Positions 49,156-57,546 of a stretch of 64,000 nucleotides of DNA are shown here, one piece after another. Positions within the stretch are counted from its first letter, which is position 1. The number at the start of each line of letters is the position of its first letter. The translations under genes were made by a program, and so were the position numbers. Under the pieces are notes generated by a model, which saw only the letters and a program-made list of their open reading frames with translations, was not told the DNA's origin and ran no database searches. The DNA is from Streptomyces sp. IMTB 2501. Lineage in GTDB: Bacteria > Actinomycetota > Actinomycetes > Streptomycetales > Streptomycetaceae. The DNA lies in contig NZ_MQUS01000010.1 in assembly GCF_001953885.1 (NCBI RefSeq), positions 124,001-188,000 on the forward strand, in the 5' to 3' direction.

Positions 49156-49749
49156 TCAGGACGAAGCCCGGGCGAGGGCTGCCAGGGTTTCGAAGTCCCA
49201 GGTGAGTGCGCCGGAACGGAGGTCGGATGTGACCGCGTCGAGCCAGTCGAGCTCCGCGGTCAGTACGGCGCGGCGGTACTCGTCCTCCAGCATGGTGACC
49301 CGAGGCAGCGCGAGTTGGCGGGCTCCCCCGGCGGCGGCCTCCAACTCGCCCAGCCGGGCGCGTACTTGTGCGGCACGAGCGGACAGATCGGCCGCAACCT
49401 CCTGTGGCAGCAGCATCATCGTGAAGGAGAGCGCGGCGGGGAACTCCGGGTAGTCCGCCCGCGGCGCCACCAGCATCTCCCGCAGCCAGTCACGGGTGGC
49501 CGTACGGCCTGCGTCCGTCACCTCGTAGACCGTGCGTTCCGGGTACTGCTGATCCCGGCTGGTCTCGCGCACGGCGATCAGCCCCGCCTCGAGCAACCGG
49601 TCGATGGTCCGGTACAGGCTCGCCCGCTGGCTGACGTTGACGACCTGGTCCTTCCCCCACTGCTTGATCAGCCGCTGGATGCCGTACGGGTGCAGCGGCT
49701 GCAGGTGCAGGAGCGAGAGAACGGTGAGGCCGAGAGGGGAGCTGCGCAT
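49156..49749 (-). CDS. PadR-family transcriptional regulator
   Basis: 197 residues: PadR winged helix (LTVLSLLHLQPLHPYGIQRL, VNVSQRASLYRTIDRLLEAG, ERTVYEVTDAGRTATRDWLR) followed by a Vir_act_alpha_C-type coiled dimerisation part (AARAAQVRARLGELEAAAGG, MLEDEYRRAVLTAELDWLD). Such PadR proteins repress neighbouring detoxification or efflux genes until a small ligand binds. It is divergent from a LiaF-like gene and an FAD monooxygenase, with repeats in the 73-bp region between. ATG at 49747-49749. Confidence 0.9.
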   Translation of the reverse strand: MRSSPLGLTVLSLLHLQPLHPYGIQRLIKQWGKDQVVNVSQRASLYRTIDRLLEAGLIAVRETSRDQQYPERTVYEVTDAGRTATRDWLREMLVAPRADYPEFPAALSFTMMLLPQEVAADLSARAAQVRARLGELEAAAGGARQLALPRVTMLEDEYRRAVLTAELDWLDAVTSDLRSGALTWDFETLAALARASS

Positions 49750-49781
49750 GCCGAGAGCCTACCGGAGCCACTTTCAAAGCA

Positions 49782-49814
49782 ACTAGTTGACGAGATACTA
49801 GTTTCACTGAAACT
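49782..49814. promoter_or_regulatory. PadR operator candidate
   Basis: Direct repeats ACTAGTT at 49782-49788 and 49797-49803, the second running into a perfect palindrome AGTTTCA-C-TGAAACT (49800-49814). All lies within the 73-bp divergent region. Confidence 0.6.
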
Positions 49815-49822
49815 ATCTCGGC

Positions 49823-50293
49823 ATGACGACAACGACTCCGCTCGCGTCCGCAGAGCGCATCCATGCGGACCACGCCACCGTGAAGCACCTGGGCCACTGG
49901 ACCGAGGCCACCGAGTTCGACGTACGCGCCCGCCGCGCCACCGTCGTGTTGGACCTCCGCTCACCGCAGATCGGCTGGGGCGAACCGGTCACCGTCCGGC
50001 TGGACCTCCGCTCCGCCACAGTCACCTTGCTGCTGCCCGAAGGCGTCGCCGTGGACAGCTGGGACCTCGCCTTCAGGCGTCGCGGACGGGTGAGGGACAC
50101 CCAGCCCGGCGCCGGCCCGGCACGGCTGCGGCTGGCCGGAGTGGTCACCGACGGCGAGGTCCGCATCCGGCGCGGCGGCACCGCCCAGCTCACCGCCATG
50201 TGCTCCCGCGCCTACCTGGACGACCTGCGCCGCGCCCACCGGGAGGGCGGCCTGCCCGTCATCGACGACCCCACCCGTGAGAGGACCCACTGA
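49823..50293 (+). CDS. LiaF/DUF2154-like beta-helical small protein
   Basis: A 156-residue protein with repeated short beta strands: TVVLDLRSPQ, PVTVRLDLRSATVTLLLPEG, VAVDSWDLAFRRRGRVRD, RLRLAGVVTDGEVRIRRGG. This repeating pattern resembles the C-terminal domain of LiaF and related cell-wall stress proteins, but without the membrane helices. It starts with MTTTTPLASAERIHADHATV. The FAD monooxygenase gene starts 1 base after its stop, so both are co-translated under PadR control. Possible role: binding or sensing of the compound oxidised by the neighbour (inference). Confidence 0.65.
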   Translation: MTTTTPLASAERIHADHATVKHLGHWTEATEFDVRARRATVVLDLRSPQIGWGEPVTVRLDLRSATVTLLLPEGVAVDSWDLAFRRRGRVRDTQPGAGPARLRLAGVVTDGEVRIRRGGTAQLTAMCSRAYLDDLRRAHREGGLPVIDDPTRERTH

Positions 50294-50294
50294 C

Positions 50295-51461
50295 ATGTCC
50301 CGCACCCGCACCGCCATCGTGGTGGGCGGCGGCATCGCCGGCCCCGTCGCAGCCCTCGCGCTGCGCCGGGCCGGGATCGAGGCCACCGTGCACGAGTCCT
50401 ATGCGACGACCGCCGACGGCATAGGCGGCGGCCTGGGTGTCGCGCCCAACGGCCGTGCCGCACTCCGTCTGGTCGGACTCGACCGGGTCGGCGCCCCGAT
50501 GAACGCCATCGTGCTGCAGAACCACAAGGGCAGGACCATCACCGAGATCCGCCAGCCCATGCAGTTCAGCTGGCGCGCCGATCTGTACCGACGGCTCTAT
50601 GACCTGACCCTGAGCCAGGGCGTCGAAGTGCACCACGGCCATCGGCTGGCCGACGTCCGCGAGAGCGACACGGGGATCCGGGCCGTCTTCGCCGACGGCA
50701 CCACCAGCGAGGAGGCCGACGTGCTGATAGGCGCCGACGGCCTGCGCTCCACGGTGCGCAGGCTGATCGACCCCCAGGCGCCCCAGCCGCGGTACTCGGG
50801 GCTGCTGGGCTTCGGCGCCCAGGTCCACGGTGCCGGACTGCCGCCCACCGGCGACCGTATGTACATGGCCTTCGGTCGCCGGGCGTTCTTCGGCTACCAG
50901 TCCTTCGACGACGGCACCGGCGTCTGGTTCGCCAACCTTCCCCACCCCTACCTGACATGGCAGCAGGTGCGCCGGACCTCGAACGAGGAGTGGCTGCACC
51001 GGCTGGGCGAGGCCTTCGCCCGGGACAGCGTCCTCGCCCTGGAACTGCTGCGGCGTACCCTGCCCGAGGACCTGATCACCGCCGGTCCCATGGAGGATCT
51101 CCCGCATGTCCCGCACTGGCACCGCGGCCGCATGGTGCTGGTCGGCGACTCCGCTCACGCCACCTCGCCCAGCTCCGGCCAGGGCGTCTCGCTCGCCGCG
51201 GAGAGTGCCGTGGAACTCGCCCGCGCGCTGCGGGACCTGCCCCACGGCCAGGCGTTCGCCGCCTACGAGCGTGCCCGCCGCGCCCGGGTCGAGCGAGTGA
51301 TCGCCCAGGGCGCCCGCAGCAACAGCGGCAAGGCCGCCGGGCCGGTGGGCCGGGTGGTCCGGGACGCTCTCCTGCCGCTGTTCGCCCGCCTCGCCACCCC
51401 CGAGAAGATGGCCTGGCAGTACGACCACCGGATCCGCTGGGAGGACCCCGTCGCCGCCTGA
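50295..51461 (+). CDS. FAD-dependent monooxygenase (PHBH/aromatic hydroxylase type)
   Basis: 388 residues of the flavoprotein aromatic hydroxylase family. Seen: TAIVVGGGIAGPVAALALRR (FAD fold), VLIGADGLRSTVRRLI (DG motif for FAD/NADPH), and MVLVGDSAHATSPSSGQGVS (GD motif binding the ribityl chain). Similar PadR- or TetR-controlled enzymes hydroxylate or inactivate antibiotics such as rifampicin and tetracyclines; the substrate here is open. ATG 50295 follows GAGAGGACC, 1 base after the LiaF-like stop. It ends the operon. Confidence 0.88.
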   Translation: MSRTRTAIVVGGGIAGPVAALALRRAGIEATVHESYATTADGIGGGLGVAPNGRAALRLVGLDRVGAPMNAIVLQNHKGRTITEIRQPMQFSWRADLYRRLYDLTLSQGVEVHHGHRLADVRESDTGIRAVFADGTTSEEADVLIGADGLRSTVRRLIDPQAPQPRYSGLLGFGAQVHGAGLPPTGDRMYMAFGRRAFFGYQSFDDGTGVWFANLPHPYLTWQQVRRTSNEEWLHRLGEAFARDSVLALELLRRTLPEDLITAGPMEDLPHVPHWHRGRMVLVGDSAHATSPSSGQGVSLAAESAVELARALRDLPHGQAFAAYERARRARVERVIAQGARSNSGKAAGPVGRVVRDALLPLFARLATPEKMAWQYDHRIRWEDPVAA

Positions 51462-51600
51462 GAACGGGACGGAATCCCGTTGATGCGCCGCTTGACGCGT
51501 TGTGTCCGCGACGCGGTGCGGCGACGGCCGAGCGGCCGGCGCAACTCGCTCCGGAAGAAACGGCCGAGCGGCCGGGGGAACCCGTTCCGGAAGAAGCAGC

Positions 51601-52201
51601 CTAGGTCGCGGCGTCCGCGATGACCGTGGTGACGACACTTTCGACCTCGCCGGTCGCCGGTGGAGGTTCTTCCCGGCCGGCGAACAGGAGATGGGCGGCG
51701 CCGATCAACGTGGGCGCGAGTGCGTCGATGCCGGCGTCGGCTGCGACCCGCCCTCGTCCGCGCTCGGCGCCGAGGTAGGAGCGGATCATGTCGGGTGGCC
51801 TCCCTCAGCACCGGGATGCCGACTCCTGTGACCTCGCGCAGTCGGGTGCGTACGGCGTCGCGGGAGATGACGAGCCCGACGATCTTCAGGGCGATCGACT
51901 CGAACAGGTCGGTCGGTGCGCGGGTCAGGTTGTCGACGACCGTGCCGGTGCCGGCGGACTCGCGCAGCGCGATCGCCCGAGCCTCGATCCGGCCGATGCG
52001 GTCCAGGACGAACTCGACGAGGAAGCCGTCGAAGTCCGCGAAGTGCCGGTGCAGCAGGCCCTTGGCGACTCCCGCCTCGCTGGTGACCGCCCGGCTGGTC
52101 AGCGCGTTCGCCCCGTCCCGGAGCAGCACGCGCTCCGCGGCGGTGAACAGTTGCCCACGCGGGTCGCGCCGAGCGATCCCTGCCGGCACCGCACACCTCA
52201 C
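51601..52201 (-). pseudogene. TetR-family regulator with a single-base frameshift
   Basis: The first 140 codons from GTG at 52199-52201 are an intact TetR N-terminus (LFTAAERVLLRDGANALTSR, AVTSEAGVAKGLLHRHFADF). At about 51788 the frame shifts: REAT reads on as RHDPLLPRR, whereas the neighbouring frame continues MIRSYLGAERGRGRVAADAG to a proper TetR end at 51601. Removing one base in the CACCCGACAT stretch restores REATDMIRSYLG. It is either a recent mutation or a sequencing error. Confidence 0.8.
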
Positions 52202-52240
52202 CTCTCACGCGAAATCGTGCTCACCCGTTGTCGAGTGGGC

Positions 52241-52943
52241 ATGCGCCCGCTTAGAGGTGGGCGCATCATCGCCACCGGCCCTGGCCGCGACGTCCTCGAC
52301 GTGGGCGCGGGCACCGGTATCGCCGGACTGGCCTGCCAGGCCGCCGGCTGCACGGTGCTGGGGGTGGAGCCCGGCCCGCGGATGGCGGATGTCGCGCGCC
52401 ACAAGGGACTTGAGGTCGAGGTCGCCACGTTCGAGGACTGGGGACCCGGCCGACCGGACCTTCGACACGCTGATCGCCGGGACGGCCTGGCACTGGACCG
52501 ACCCGGTGGCCGGCGCCGCCAAGGCGGCCCTGACGCTCCGCCCCGGCGGCCGACTGGTCCTGTTCCGGAACGCGTTCCGGCCCGCCCGCGAGGTGGCGGA
52601 GGCGTTCACCGCGGTGTACGCCCGGGTGCTGCCCGACTCGCCGATCTACCGGCAGGCGATGGCCGGCCCGGCGAGCTACGCGGGCTTGGTGGCCGAGGCC
52701 TCCGACGGGCTCGCGCAGTCAGGCGCGTTCGGCGAACCCGAGCAGTGGCACTTCGGTTGGGACCGCCATTACACCCGCGAGGAGTGGCTGGACCAGGTGC
52801 CGACCTTCGGCGGCCATGGCCGGCTCCCCTCGGCCGAACTGGATGCGCTCCTCGCCGGGCTCGGAGACGCCATCGACGTGATGGGCGGCAGCTTCACCAT
52901 GCCCTGCACGGCGCTGGTGCTGACCAGCGTGCGCACCTCGTGA
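52241..52943 (+). pseudogene. Class I methyltransferase, 5'-truncated and frameshifted by one base
   Basis: The frame carries GRDVLDVGAGTGIAGLACQA (SAM motif I), TVLGVEPGPRMADVARHKG and EVEVATFEDWG, then is lost near 52443; the next frame continues DPADRTFDTLIAGTAWHWTD, LRPGGRLVLFRNAF and a normal C-terminus. Dropping one G in the TGGGGA run gives EDWDPADRTFD. The usual N-terminal FDxxAxxY segment is also missing. It is divergent from the similarly frameshifted TetR gene. Confidence 0.8.
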
Positions 52944-52974
52944 GAGTCGCCATGCTGACCGGGTGATCCCATGG

Positions 52975-53070
<96 letters not shown>

Positions 53071-53248
53071 TCGTTCCCGGCCCCGGTCCGTGTCCGGTGC
53101 CGTTCACGTGAACCAGATTGGCAGGGCCTGCTGACGGGAGACTGACGCCCGGCTGATGCGGTCTGCCGCGAGCCTGGCCACCGAGCCGACGAACTGTGCA
53201 AGCCTGTTGTCAATCGCACTCGGACCGTACCGAGATGAGGGGACCTGC

Positions 53249-53914
53249 ATGGATCCGGATGTCGACGCCCTGCTGGCAGAGCAGAGGGACTACTACAGGG
53301 CGGGCGCGGCCCAATACGACCGGCCCTATGAACAGGTGAAAGAACTGCGGGACTTGCTGGCTGCCGTCGACGAACTCCCGATCGCCGGGGATGTGCTGGA
53401 GCTGGCCTGCGGAACGGGCCAGTGGACGGCCAGGCTCGCGGCGCGGGCACGGTCGGTGACGGCTGTCGATGCGGCGGACGAGGTCCTGGCCCTCGCCCGG
53501 GCGCGCACCGCGTCGCCCACGGTCAGCTTCATCGAGGCCGACCTCTTCGCATGGCAGCCGCCGCGCCGATACGACACCGTGTTCTTCGCCTTCTGGCTCT
53601 CCCATGTCCCGCCGACGCGGTTCGCCGACTTCTGGGACACCGTCGCCGCCGCGCTCGCGCCGGGCGGCAAAGCGATCTTCATCGACGACGGTCCTGCCGC
53701 TGCCGCCGCCGCTGAGGAGGAAATCCTCGCGAACCAGCCGGCCCCGGCGGCGCTGCGTCGGCTGGACGACGGCAGTCAGTACCGCATCGTGAAGGTGTTC
53801 CACGATGCCCGGACGCTTACGGACGACCTCACCGCGCTGGGGTGGTCGGCCCGTATCCGGCCCGTGGCCTGGAATTTCATCGGAATCGCGGAGCCGCCGA
53901 CCGCCGTCGGCTGA
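53249..53914 (+). CDS. Class I SAM-dependent methyltransferase
   Basis: 221 residues. Seen: LAEQRDYYRAGAAQYDRPYE at the N-terminus (FDxxAxxYD-type), GDVLELACGTGQWTARLAAR (SAM motif I), VTAVDAADEVLALARAR (motif II), YDTVFFAFWLSHVPPTRFAD (motif IV region) and LAPGGKAIFIDDG. It is a normal-length small-molecule methyltransferase; the substrate is not visible. ATG 53249 is preferred because AGGGGA precedes it; the frame extends upstream without similarity. It is not clearly linked to neighbours, the tRNA-like gene lying just upstream. Confidence 0.88.
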   Translation: MDPDVDALLAEQRDYYRAGAAQYDRPYEQVKELRDLLAAVDELPIAGDVLELACGTGQWTARLAARARSVTAVDAADEVLALARARTASPTVSFIEADLFAWQPPRRYDTVFFAFWLSHVPPTRFADFWDTVAAALAPGGKAIFIDDGPAAAAAAEEEILANQPAPAALRRLDDGSQYRIVKVFHDARTLTDDLTALGWSARIRPVAWNFIGIAEPPTAVG

Positions 53915-54042
53915 GCAACTACGGGCTTTGAGCCGCGCGTGCCGGCCGCGGCTTGGGACGCCTCACTAGAATTCCCGTAACGGTGCCGCCGCTGACCAGG
54001 CGGTTCCCGGTGCCGACGCCCGGAACGAGGAGGACCGCGATC

Positions 54043-55035
54043 ATGCGTGAGCTGGCGGAGACGGCACGGCAGTGGGCGGCACAGGGACGTACAGGCGTTC
54101 TCGCTCGCCCCCTCACCGAGCAGGGCTTCGGTCCCAGGCACCCCGCTGACGCGGTCCTGATCGACGAGGACGGTCAGTGCTACGGCACCCTGTACCGCGG
54201 AGTGTTCGACGACTACTTGGCCGGGGAAGCCGCTGCCCTGCCCGCGGGCCACACCGCGTGCGTACGTGAGGTCTCCGTCCACGACGACGACGTGAAGCGA
54301 GCCGGCATGACCTGCGGCGGCCAGGCCGAGGTGCTGCTGCAATCCCTGCACACCGTGCCCGCCCGCTGGTGGGACCTGCTGGCCGAGGGAGCCGACGTCG
54401 CGCTGATCACCCAGCTGGACGAGCGGCAGACCCGGGTGGCCAGCACCGTGGCGACGACGGCGCCGGAGGGCGATGACGGGCCCGCCCAGGCCGTCGCACG
54501 CGCCCGGGAACTGCTCTCCCGCCGCCGGGCCGGTCGGGACGCCCGCTACACGGACGACGGACTCGTCCTCATCGAGACGTTCCCAGCCGTACCCCAACTG
54601 GTCATCGTGGGAGGAGGCGAACTCGCCGACCTGCTCACCGCGCAGGCCCAACTGCTGGGCTGGCACGCCACGGTGGAGACCGCCGCACAGGACGCCGTAC
54701 GACGGCTCGCCGAACGCCCGGCCGCCGCCTGCCTCATCGTCCTCTCCCATGAACCGGACGTCGACATCCTCGTCCTGTCCGCCGCGTTGACCAGCGGTAT
54801 CCCTTACGTCGGTGCGCTGGGCTCACGCCGTACCCAGGCCCGGCGCGCCACCGATCTCGTCAAGGCCGGCCTCGACGAGACACACCTCAAGCGCATCCAC
54901 GGCCCCATCGGCCTCGACCTCGGCGCCCGCACTCCGGCGGAGACGGCACTCGCCATCTGCGCCGAGGTGCTCGCCGCCCTCGACGGACGCGAGGCCCGCG
55001 TGCTGCGCGAAGCGGACGGGCCGATCAACGCCTGA
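54043..55035 (+). CDS. XdhC/CoxI-family molybdenum-enzyme accessory protein
   Basis: 330 residues with two parts: an N-terminal XdhC_CoxI domain (TGVLARPLTEQGFGPRHPAD, RAGMTCGGQAEVLLQ with the conserved CGG motif, VALITQLDERQTRVAS) and a C-terminal Rossmann domain (QLVIVGGGELADLLTAQAQL, IPYVGALGSRRTQARRATDL, IHGPIGLDLGARTPAETALA). XdhC proteins sulfurate and insert molybdenum cofactor into xanthine dehydrogenase or CO dehydrogenase. No molybdoenzyme genes are adjacent, so the target lies elsewhere. ATG 54043 follows CGAGGAGGACC; the upstream part of the frame is not conserved. Confidence 0.9.
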   Translation: MRELAETARQWAAQGRTGVLARPLTEQGFGPRHPADAVLIDEDGQCYGTLYRGVFDDYLAGEAAALPAGHTACVREVSVHDDDVKRAGMTCGGQAEVLLQSLHTVPARWWDLLAEGADVALITQLDERQTRVASTVATTAPEGDDGPAQAVARARELLSRRRAGRDARYTDDGLVLIETFPAVPQLVIVGGGELADLLTAQAQLLGWHATVETAAQDAVRRLAERPAAACLIVLSHEPDVDILVLSAALTSGIPYVGALGSRRTQARRATDLVKAGLDETHLKRIHGPIGLDLGARTPAETALAICAEVLAALDGREARVLREADGPINA

Positions 55036-55204
55036 GCCACACCTGCCGCCTGAGCCAGTCGGCCGACTGCGCATGCTCAAGCTCACTTGCAGGGCGCAGT
55101 AGTGAGAACAGTCCGCAGATACAATCCGTTTCCTGCCCCTCTTCTCGTATCTGCGTTTGTCCGAACCCGCTGTCCGGGTACGGTCGAGCGGGAGGTGGTG
55201 GGCC

Positions 55205-56494
55205 GTGATCCAGATCTTGGAGCACACACCGCAGGAAGGGCTGTACGCCGTCCGCGCCGGGCTCGGGGCGGCGGGGCTGCCGGTCGAGGTCTGCCGGGCC
55301 TGGGCGGGTGACCGGCTACCGGACACGGTGGACGACATGGTGGCCCTGGTGGTGACAGGCGGCCCCGACTCCGCCGGCGCGGACGCCCTCCGGCACAGCG
55401 CGGAACTGGCGCTGTTGCGGGCCGCGTTGGAGGCCGAGGTGCCCGTGCTGGGCGTGTGCCTGGGCGCTCAGCTGCTGGCGATCGCGGCGGGCGGAGCCAC
55501 CCGGCCCGGCACCGGCGAGCGGATCGGCTGGGGTGACGTACGGACGACAGCCGCCGCGCACACCGACCCGCTGTTCGCGGCCGTGCCGGAGCGGCTGCGG
55601 GTGCCGCACTGGCACAGCGACAGCACGGTGGACCTTCCGGAGAAAGCCACGCTGCTGGCGTCCTGCGAGCACCGCCCGGCGCAGGCGTTCCGGATCGGCG
55701 GCTCGGCATGGGGGATCCAGTTCCACCTGGAGGCGGACAAGACGGCCGCGTACGCTCTCGCCGGCGCCCTCTCGGAAGGAGCGGCCTCGGCTGCGGAGCC
55801 GCCGGAGGCCGCGCCGCCGGAGCCGATGGCACTGGCAGCCCTGGCCCGGCACCGCGACGTCGTACTCAAGTGCTTCGCCGCCTTCATCACGGAGCGGGCA
55901 GAACGGACGGCGACCCGCGCGTTCTTCACCCGGCGGGCGGCCACCTGGGAGGAACGCTTCGCCGACGACGCCCCCCGGTACGCGGCGGCCGCCGAGCGGA
56001 TGCGACTGCTTCCCGGCCAGCGTGTCCTGGACGTGGGCTGCGGCACCGGCCGGGTCCTGCCCGCACTGCGCGCCCAGGTCGGCGACGGCGGCTTCGTCGT
56101 CGGAGTCGACCTCACACCGGCGATGCTCACGGCCGCGGTGCGCCAAGGCCGGGCCGGCGACGGCTCCTTGCTGCTGGCCGACGCCTGTCGGCTGCCGCTG
56201 CCGGCGCGTGCGGTGGACGGCGTCTTCAGCGCGGGCCTCATCAACCACGTTCCCGACCCCTCGGCGGCACTGCGCGAGTGGGCCAGGGTGACCACATCCG
56301 GCGGCGTCCTGCTGCTCTTCCACCCGTCCGGCCGCGCCGAACGCGCCGCCCGGCACGGACGCCCCCTCGACCCGGACGACCCGCTGGCCGAGAACAACCT
56401 CCGCCCCGCATTACTGACCGCCGGCTGGGACCTGACGTACTACGAGGACGCCCCACACCACTTCCTGGCACACGCGGCTCGCCGACCCGCTTGA
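55205..56494 (+). CDS. Fusion of a class I glutamine amidotransferase with a SAM methyltransferase
   Basis: 429 residues, one chain. Residues 1-190: class I GATase fold, with MVALVVTGGPDSAGADALR, nucleophile Cys85 in VLGVCLGAQLLAIAAG, and His174-x-Glu176 in WGIQFHLEADKT, so the glutaminase triad is complete. Residues ~230-425: methyltransferase, with TRRAATWEERFADDAPRYA, QRVLDVGCGTGRVLPALRAQ (274-282), GVDLTPAMLTAAV and VFSAGLINHVPDPSAALREW. GTG 55205 is 9 bases after GGGAGG. A dual enzyme that amidates (or only hydrolyses a gamma-glutamyl-type bond) and methylates the same substrate is inferred; no biosynthetic cluster surrounds it. Confidence 0.88.
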   Translation: MIQILEHTPQEGLYAVRAGLGAAGLPVEVCRAWAGDRLPDTVDDMVALVVTGGPDSAGADALRHSAELALLRAALEAEVPVLGVCLGAQLLAIAAGGATRPGTGERIGWGDVRTTAAAHTDPLFAAVPERLRVPHWHSDSTVDLPEKATLLASCEHRPAQAFRIGGSAWGIQFHLEADKTAAYALAGALSEGAASAAEPPEAAPPEPMALAALARHRDVVLKCFAAFITERAERTATRAFFTRRAATWEERFADDAPRYAAAAERMRLLPGQRVLDVGCGTGRVLPALRAQVGDGGFVVGVDLTPAMLTAAVRQGRAGDGSLLLADACRLPLPARAVDGVFSAGLINHVPDPSAALREWARVTTSGGVLLLFHPSGRAERAARHGRPLDPDDPLAENNLRPALLTAGWDLTYYEDAPHHFLAHAARRPA

Positions 56495-56551
56495 ACCTCG
56501 AATCCGGCACCGCAGAACGCCGACCGCACCCTCTCCTCGCGGAGGCCGCGC

Positions 56552-56707
56552 ATGCTGCCGCGTCAACTGGAGTATCGCGTCGCACTCGCCAGGGAACGTC
56601 ACTTCGCCCGCGCGGCGGCTGCCCGTTACGTGTCGCAGCCGTCGCTGTCGGCCGCGATACGACGGCTGGAGCACGAGCTGGACGTACCGACCGTGCGGCG
56701 GGGCCCG
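56552..56707 (+). pseudogene. LysR-family regulator, N-terminal fragment
   Basis: An intact start with GGAGG ribosome binding site and LysR helix-turn-helix: ERHFARAAAARYVSQPSLSA, AIRRLEHELDVPTVRRG. Similarity stops after ~52 residues and the frame runs into formate-dehydrogenase-derived sequence in another frame. The ligand domain is missing. Confidence 0.85.
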
Positions 56708-56720
56708 CGGTACGAGGGCC

Positions 56721-56936
56721 GCCCCCGCCGACTACCCCTGGCGCACCATGCCGCACCACGGCATGACCCCGCACATCTCCGGCCCCGCCCTGTCCGCGCA
56801 GGCCCGCTATGCCGCCGGCGCCCGCGAGATCCTGGAGTCCTGGTTCGCGGGGCGCCCGATCCGCGAGGAGTACCTCATCGTCTCCGGCGGCGCCCTGGCC
56901 GGAACCGGCGCGCACTCCAACTCGGTCACCAAGTGA
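56721..56936 (+). pseudogene. NAD-dependent formate dehydrogenase, C-terminal fragment
   Basis: The frame reads DYPWRTMPHHGMTPHISGPA, then SAQARYAAGAREILESWFAG, then RPIREEYLIVSGGALAGTGA and HSNSVTK before the stop. This is the C-terminal end of a bacterial NAD-FDH (MPHHGMTPHISG is diagnostic). The Rossmann and active-site parts are gone; it is joined to the LysR fragment at about 56710-56720. Confidence 0.88.
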
Positions 56937-57546
56937 CCCCTGGAGGCCGCAGCCACCCGGCGGCGGCCTCCATTCCGGCTTCCCGGACGACGTGATCCGC
57001 GGTCTCCTCCGGAGAAAGGGCCGCGGTGTCGAACCACCAGCCGACATCGCCGAGTTCGCGCTTCATGGCGGCGTCGAGATCGTCGTAACCGTCGAAGTCG
57101 AACCGCTCCCGCGGGTCCCGGACGGTGTTGCGGTACCGGCACACCTCGATCCCCGGCGCGAGCACGATGAACAAGACCCTGCGAGCCGGGAGGAGGGAGA
57201 CGAAGAAGTCCAGCTGAGCACGGTCGGGGATCACCCAGTCGATGACAGGCGTGAAGCCGGCGTCGGCGAAGTTGTTCGCCAGCGTGCACAGATTGCGGTT
57301 GCACAACTCGACTTGCCGGGCGGACTCCTCGGCCGGCTCGCCGAGCGCTCCGACGCGACCGCCGACGACCAGCCTGCTGATGAAATCCCCGTCGAGCCGG
57401 GCGGAGCGGGGTAGACGTTCCGCGATGAGCCGGGTCACCGTCGACTTACCGGCACCCGGCATCCCGGTCACGATCAGGCAGTCCGGACTCTCAGCCGTTT
57501 TCACGTCCGCAATCGTGTCAGCGGGCGTAGGGGGCGGCAATCGCAT
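56926..57546 (-). CDS. P-loop kinase-like ATPase (AAA_33/zeta-toxin-like fold)
   Basis: 206 residues. Seen: CLIVTGMPGAGKSTVTRLIA as Walker A, RSARLDGDFISRLVVGG with an acidic base-like Asp, VIDWVIPDRAQLDFFVSLLP, and a LID-like region with RYRNTVRDPRERFDFDGYDD. This fits the small AAA_33 kinases that phosphorylate nucleosides, sugars or antibiotics such as chloramphenicol. A zeta-type toxin is less likely because no epsilon antitoxin is adjacent. The start is uncertain: ATG 57546 has no clear ribosome binding site; GTG 57504, just before the conserved part, is also possible. Its 3' end overlaps the FDH fragment by 11 bases. Confidence 0.8.
   Translation of the reverse strand: MRLPPPTPADTIADVKTAESPDCLIVTGMPGAGKSTVTRLIAERLPRSARLDGDFISRLVVGGRVGALGEPAEESARQVELCNRNLCTLANNFADAGFTPVIDWVIPDRAQLDFFVSLLPARRVLFIVLAPGIEVCRYRNTVRDPRERFDFDGYDDLDAAMKRELGDVGWWFDTAALSPEETADHVVREAGMEAAAGWLRPPGVTW

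Noticed and set aside
56926..57546. Zeta toxin of a toxin-antitoxin pair
   Set aside because: P-loop kinase fold fits, but no epsilon-type antitoxin or other small partner gene is adjacent.
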